Shown here: piece by piece, positions 61,521-64,000 of the stretch | How the letters are laid out: the number at the start of each line of letters is the position of its first letter | Numbering within the stretch: position 1 is the stretch's first letter | Origin: CBDANW01 sp965197825 | GTDB lineage: Bacteria; Acidobacteriota; Vicinamibacteria; Marinacidobacterales; DATDRI01 | DNA: 64,000 nt | Direction: 5' to 3' | Assembly (NCBI GenBank): GCA_965197825.1 | Contig: CBDANW010000003.1 | Location: forward strand, 1,426,001 to 1,490,000 | Program-made: the position numbers and the translations under genes | Notes under the pieces: model-generated | What the model was told of the DNA's origin: nothing | Seen by the model: only the letters and a program-made list of their open reading frames with translations | The model's database searches: none

Positions 61521-62415
61521 GGATAACATCAACCTATTCTCTCTCGTTGACCAATTCAGTTCCGACGAACAGTGCCTCAGAGCCCTTGAGGGGCTGCGCT
61601 GGCCGAATGGGGTTACCTGCACGCGTTGCGGCGACGGGAACGTGTTCGAGCTTCCTGTGAGGCACAAGTTCAAGTGCCGATCCTGCAAGCATCAGTTTAC
61701 GGTGACCTCTGGCACCATCATGCACGACTCCCACCTTCCGCTCCGCAAATGGTTCTTTGCGATCTACCTGATGTGCAAGTCCAAGAAGGGAATGTCCGCT
61801 CTCCAGATCCAGCGGACAATCGATGTCGCCTACAGGACGGCATGGTATCTGTGCCACCGGATCCGAGAGGCGATGGGCAACGACAAATTCTCCGGCCCGA
61901 CTCTCTGTGGAGTTGTCGAGGTGGACGAAACACTTGTAGGTGGCCGGCGGCGCGGTGTCGGCTCCGGCAGCCGGACGGGCAAGACCTGGGTTGCCGGTGC
62001 GATCCAGCGGGACGGCCAGGTCCGACTCGAACGCATCCCCAACATCCGCAAGAAGACGCTCCACGGGTTCATCAAGCGCCACGTCAGGGACGAGACCGAG
62101 GCCATCTACACCGACGAGCTCCGCTCCTACATCGGAATCGAAGACGACGACACCAGACACGAGACCGTCAACCACTCGGCGGAGGAGTGGGTCGGCGGCG
62201 ACGTTCACACCAACAGCATCGAGAGCGTCTGGAGCCTTTTCAAGCGTTCCATCATCGGGGCTTTCCACAAGGTCAGCGCGAAGCATCTTGACCGCTACCT
62301 CGAAGAGCTGGAGTGGCGGTTCAACAACCGAAACAACCCGCACATCTTCCGAGACACCCTTCGTCGCATAGTGACTACGGATACGCTCACCTACAAAAAG
62401 CTCATCGCCGCATAG
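61519..62415 (+). CDS. IS1595-family transposase (ISXO2-like)
   Basis: A 298-residue transposase. The N-terminal zinc ribbon has CTRCGDGNVF and KFKCRSCKHQFTVTSGT. The ISXO2-like core begins GVVEVDETLVGGRRRG with Asp and continues IYTDELRSYIG (second Asp) and VHTNSIESVWSLFKRSIIG (Asn/Glu; the family often has DDN(E)), ending with YLEELEWRFNNRNN. Intact. Its 3' end overlaps the convergent gene at 62391. Confidence 0.92.
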   Translation: MDNINLFSLVDQFSSDEQCLRALEGLRWPNGVTCTRCGDGNVFELPVRHKFKCRSCKHQFTVTSGTIMHDSHLPLRKWFFAIYLMCKSKKGMSALQIQRTIDVAYRTAWYLCHRIREAMGNDKFSGPTLCGVVEVDETLVGGRRRGVGSGSRTGKTWVAGAIQRDGQVRLERIPNIRKKTLHGFIKRHVRDETEAIYTDELRSYIGIEDDDTRHETVNHSAEEWVGGDVHTNSIESVWSLFKRSIIGAFHKVSAKHLDRYLEELEWRFNNRNNPHIFRDTLRRIVTTDTLTYKKLIAA

Positions 62416-62744
62416 TTCTTCTCATCAATACTCGTCACGGCCCTTTCACACGTCAATTTGACTATTTCCAATGAGTTGATGATTCGTTTAACCCGTTCTC
62501 CGAGACGAGAGATAACTTCATTTAGAGTTTGCTGGGCTCGTTGTACTTGAAATGTTTCAATAGTTGATTGGAATGTCTTCATCGAAGATATTGCATCAGG
62601 AGCGTTATCGAGCAGGATGAGTGCTTGCTTGCGGAATAAGTCAAGTACTTCTCGATCGTTGTTGAGTTCGACGAATCCAACAAAACTCTCTTGGAGAAGT
62701 GAGGCGGATTTTTCCAACCTTACAATGTCGGAGTCAATTGACAT
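62391..62744 (-). CDS. unknown helical protein at IS1595 / element B junction
   Basis: A 117-residue, mainly helical protein (MSIDSDIVRLEKSASLLQES, then SSMKTFQSTIETFQVQRAQQ and ISRLGERVKRIINSLEIVKL). Its DNA is clearly richer in A+T than the surrounding sequence. The first codon lies five bases from the left end of element B copy B2, so the true N-terminus may be lost. Its last residues (NYAAMSFL) are encoded antisense to the end of the IS1595 transposase, so the C-terminus is also probably an IS artefact. A foreign gene trapped between two IS is likely. Family not recognised. Confidence 0.45.
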   Translation of the reverse strand: MSIDSDIVRLEKSASLLQESFVGFVELNNDREVLDLFRKQALILLDNAPDAISSMKTFQSTIETFQVQRAQQTLNEVISRLGERVKRIINSLEIVKLTCERAVTSIDEKNYAAMSFL

Positions 62745-62749
62745 TGACA

Positions 62750-64000
62750 GGTGATGTCTTAAGATTCCTGTCAAAGAAAAACGATGTATGGTTCCCCAAG
62801 CTCAAACCCGTCCCCGTCATGGGGACAGAAAAGGAGAACCATACATCATGGGAAAGGTACTACCGAGTCAGCGATTGCTCAAGCAGTTCGAGGAACAACT
62901 GGTATTTGGGGAGATGAATCTCTCGGAGATCGTCCGGTCGGGAGCTCAGATGATGCTTCAATATGCGTTGGAGCGCGAGGTGACGGAGGCGTTGGGTCGA
63001 AACTACTATGAGAACGCTCCGGCAACGACGAAGGAGAAGGGACGACGCAACGGGTATGAGTCGCATCGGGTCCTCACGGGCGAGGGAGCGGTGACGGTGC
63101 AAGTGCCGCAGGTACGAGAAACAGAGAAGGTGTTTCAGTCAAAGATTCTCGACGCCTACGTGAGCCGGACCGAGAAACTCGATGAACTGATCGCGCGGAT
63201 GTACGTCCACGGGATGTCGACGCGTGACATTGAGGCGACGTTCGCGGACGTGCTGAGCGGCACGGGTGTCTCGAAGTCGGTGGTGAGCCGGGTCACACGG
63301 TGTCTGTCGGAGGATTTCGAGGCGTTTCGAAAACGGGATCTCTCGAACGAGAAGCTGTTGTATCTCGAGCTCGACGGCACGTACCTGCGCTACCACCAAG
63401 GAGCGGAGAGAAAAGAGCCCATCCTCGTTGCGACCGGCTATCGCGCTGATGGGACGCGAGTTCTTCTTCATATCGGTGTCGGCAACCGAGAATCCTACGA
63501 GAACTGGAAGGGGTTCTTGCAGGAGATAGTGGCCCGAGGAATGAGGGAGCCGTTGCTCATCGTGACGGACGGGAATCCTGGAGTGCTCAAAGCGATCGCA
63601 GAGGTCTTCCCTCGAAGCCTCAAGCAACGTTGCCAGAAGCACCGCCTCGAGAACATCCTGGGCAAGGCTCCGAAGGAAGTGCGCGACGAACTCAAGGCGG
63701 CCATCCTTGAGTCGTTCCATGCGAACAGCTACGAGCAAGGGCTGAAGAAGGGTCGGGAGGTGATCGCTCGGTACCGTCAACGATTCCCGAGCGCGATGAA
63801 GTGCATGGAAGAGACCCTCGAAGCGTGTCTTCAGGCGCTACTCCTTCCTGCGGCGCATCACAAAAGGCTTCGCACGTCGAATCTACTTGAGCGCACGTTC
63901 GGAGAGCACAAACGTCGCACAAAGGTCATTCCTCACTTCTTCACCGAGGAGGCCGCGATGAAACTCTCGTTCGCTGTGCTCTTGGCCGTCGCAAACAAAT
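62750..64000 (+). mobile_element. Element B copy B2, cut by the window edge
   Basis: Starts GGTGATGTCTTAAG as B1 does at 18894, and follows it almost exactly to the end of the window. About 150 bases, including the right end, lie outside. The 8 bases on its left (CATTGACA) are the predicted target duplication. Confidence 0.93.
62848..64000 (+). CDS. IS256-family transposase (element B, copy B2), partial
   Basis: The first 384 codons of the element B transposase, starting MGKVLPSQRLLKQF with AAAAGGAG upstream. It differs from B1 at only a few bases (for example QVPQVRETEK for QVPRVRETEK, and EIVARGM for EMVARGM). Catalytic Asp in LELDGTYLRY and LIVTDGNPG and Glu in NLLERTF are present. The remainder lies beyond the window. 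Confidence 0.92.
   Translation, partial: MGKVLPSQRLLKQFEEQLVFGEMNLSEIVRSGAQMMLQYALEREVTEALGRNYYENAPATTKEKGRRNGYESHRVLTGEGAVTVQVPQVRETEKVFQSKILDAYVSRTEKLDELIARMYVHGMSTRDIEATFADVLSGTGVSKSVVSRVTRCLSEDFEAFRKRDLSNEKLLYLELDGTYLRYHQGAERKEPILVATGYRADGTRVLLHIGVGNRESYENWKGFLQEIVARGMREPLLIVTDGNPGVLKAIAEVFPRSLKQRCQKHRLENILGKAPKEVRDELKAAILESFHANSYEQGLKKGREVIARYRQRFPSAMKCMEETLEACLQALLLPAAHHKRLRTSNLLERTFGEHKRRTKVIPHFFTEEAAMKLSFAVLLAVANK

Noticed and set aside
61519..62343. Minus-strand frame opposite the IS1595 transposase
   Set aside because: Compositional shadow; the plus-strand protein has zinc-ribbon and catalytic motifs.
1..64000. CRISPR arrays, rRNA genes, riboswitches
   Set aside because: No regularly spaced repeats, no rRNA signature sequences and no recognisable TPP, SAM or cobalamin leader were seen, including upstream of thiL.

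Overview
The window is GC-rich bacterial chromosome from a Gram-negative organism: it has lipoprotein signal peptides, c-type cytochromes, a patatin, a PilB-type ATPase and the thrS-infC-rpmI-rplT block. A serine/threonine kinase joined to a TolB-like propeller, PQQ-type propeller proteins and paralogous Ig/LamG-like lipoproteins are typical of Acidobacteriota. That placement is inference, since no database search was possible. The region is unusually rich in insertion sequences (IS) and broken genes: about 15 of some 45 non-IS genes are truncated, frameshifted or interrupted. This suggests a lineage in recent genome decay, for example a host-associated one, although some single-base shifts could be assembly errors.

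Mobile elements are named here as follows. Element A is an IS256-type with ~50-bp imperfect inverted ends and 8-bp target duplications: A1 684-1319 (fragment), A2 16689-20796, A3 53920-56645. Element B is a second IS256-type: B1 18894-20293, B2 62750 to beyond the window. Element C is a third IS256-type, 59807-61150. IS3-type copies are I1 17222-18478, I2 52169-53432 and I3 55219-56481. There are also one IS630, one IS1595, three IS66 fragments and two MITE-like families.

Layout. 1-13.6 kb is a degraded zone: MFS fragment, A1, receiver domain, a phosphatase-superfamily lipoprotein broken by a 20-bp tandem duplication, intact AIR-synthase-like and aldehyde dehydrogenase genes, a GAF/PP2C relic, a frameshifted HD-GYP gene, a DruA-like (DUF4338) gene, an esterase relic and an IS66 piece. 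13.7-16.5 kb holds a pre-ATP-grasp-like protein and two cytochromes c. 16.7-20.8 kb is element A with both an IS3 and element B inserted in it. 20.8-28.4 kb carries a lipoprotein, a patatin, a Ca2+/Na+ exchanger, two divergent PQQ-type propellers and IS630. 28.8-34.8 kb has two small membrane proteins, then asparagine-synthetase-like amidotransferase, radical SAM protein, left-handed beta-helix acyltransferase and sugar epimerase, probably a glycan or envelope pathway. 35.2-40.2 kb has two paralogous lipoproteins, a GT2 glycosyltransferase and gatC-gatA. 40.2-43.3 kb is a kinase/TolB pseudogene carrying an IS66 fragment. 43.5-49.7 kb is the conserved housekeeping block, read leftward: tRNA-Val, thrS, infC (apparent AUC start), rpmI, rplT, a ZapB-like gene, zapA, a 6S RNA candidate, thiL and DUF2062. 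49.8-51.6 kb is pilB. 51.6-57.2 kb is a phosphate locus (nptA-phoU) destroyed by A3, I3 and I2. 57.3-59.4 kb has the AMMECR1/Memo pair and a VTT protein. 59.4-64 kb is mostly mobile DNA.

The most notable points are the two nested-IS structures with readable target duplications, the 6S RNA candidate, the AUC start of infC, a pair of 221-bp MITEs, MITE/IS630 ends that supply stop codons, a stand-alone DruA-like gene, and the amidotransferase/radical SAM cluster.
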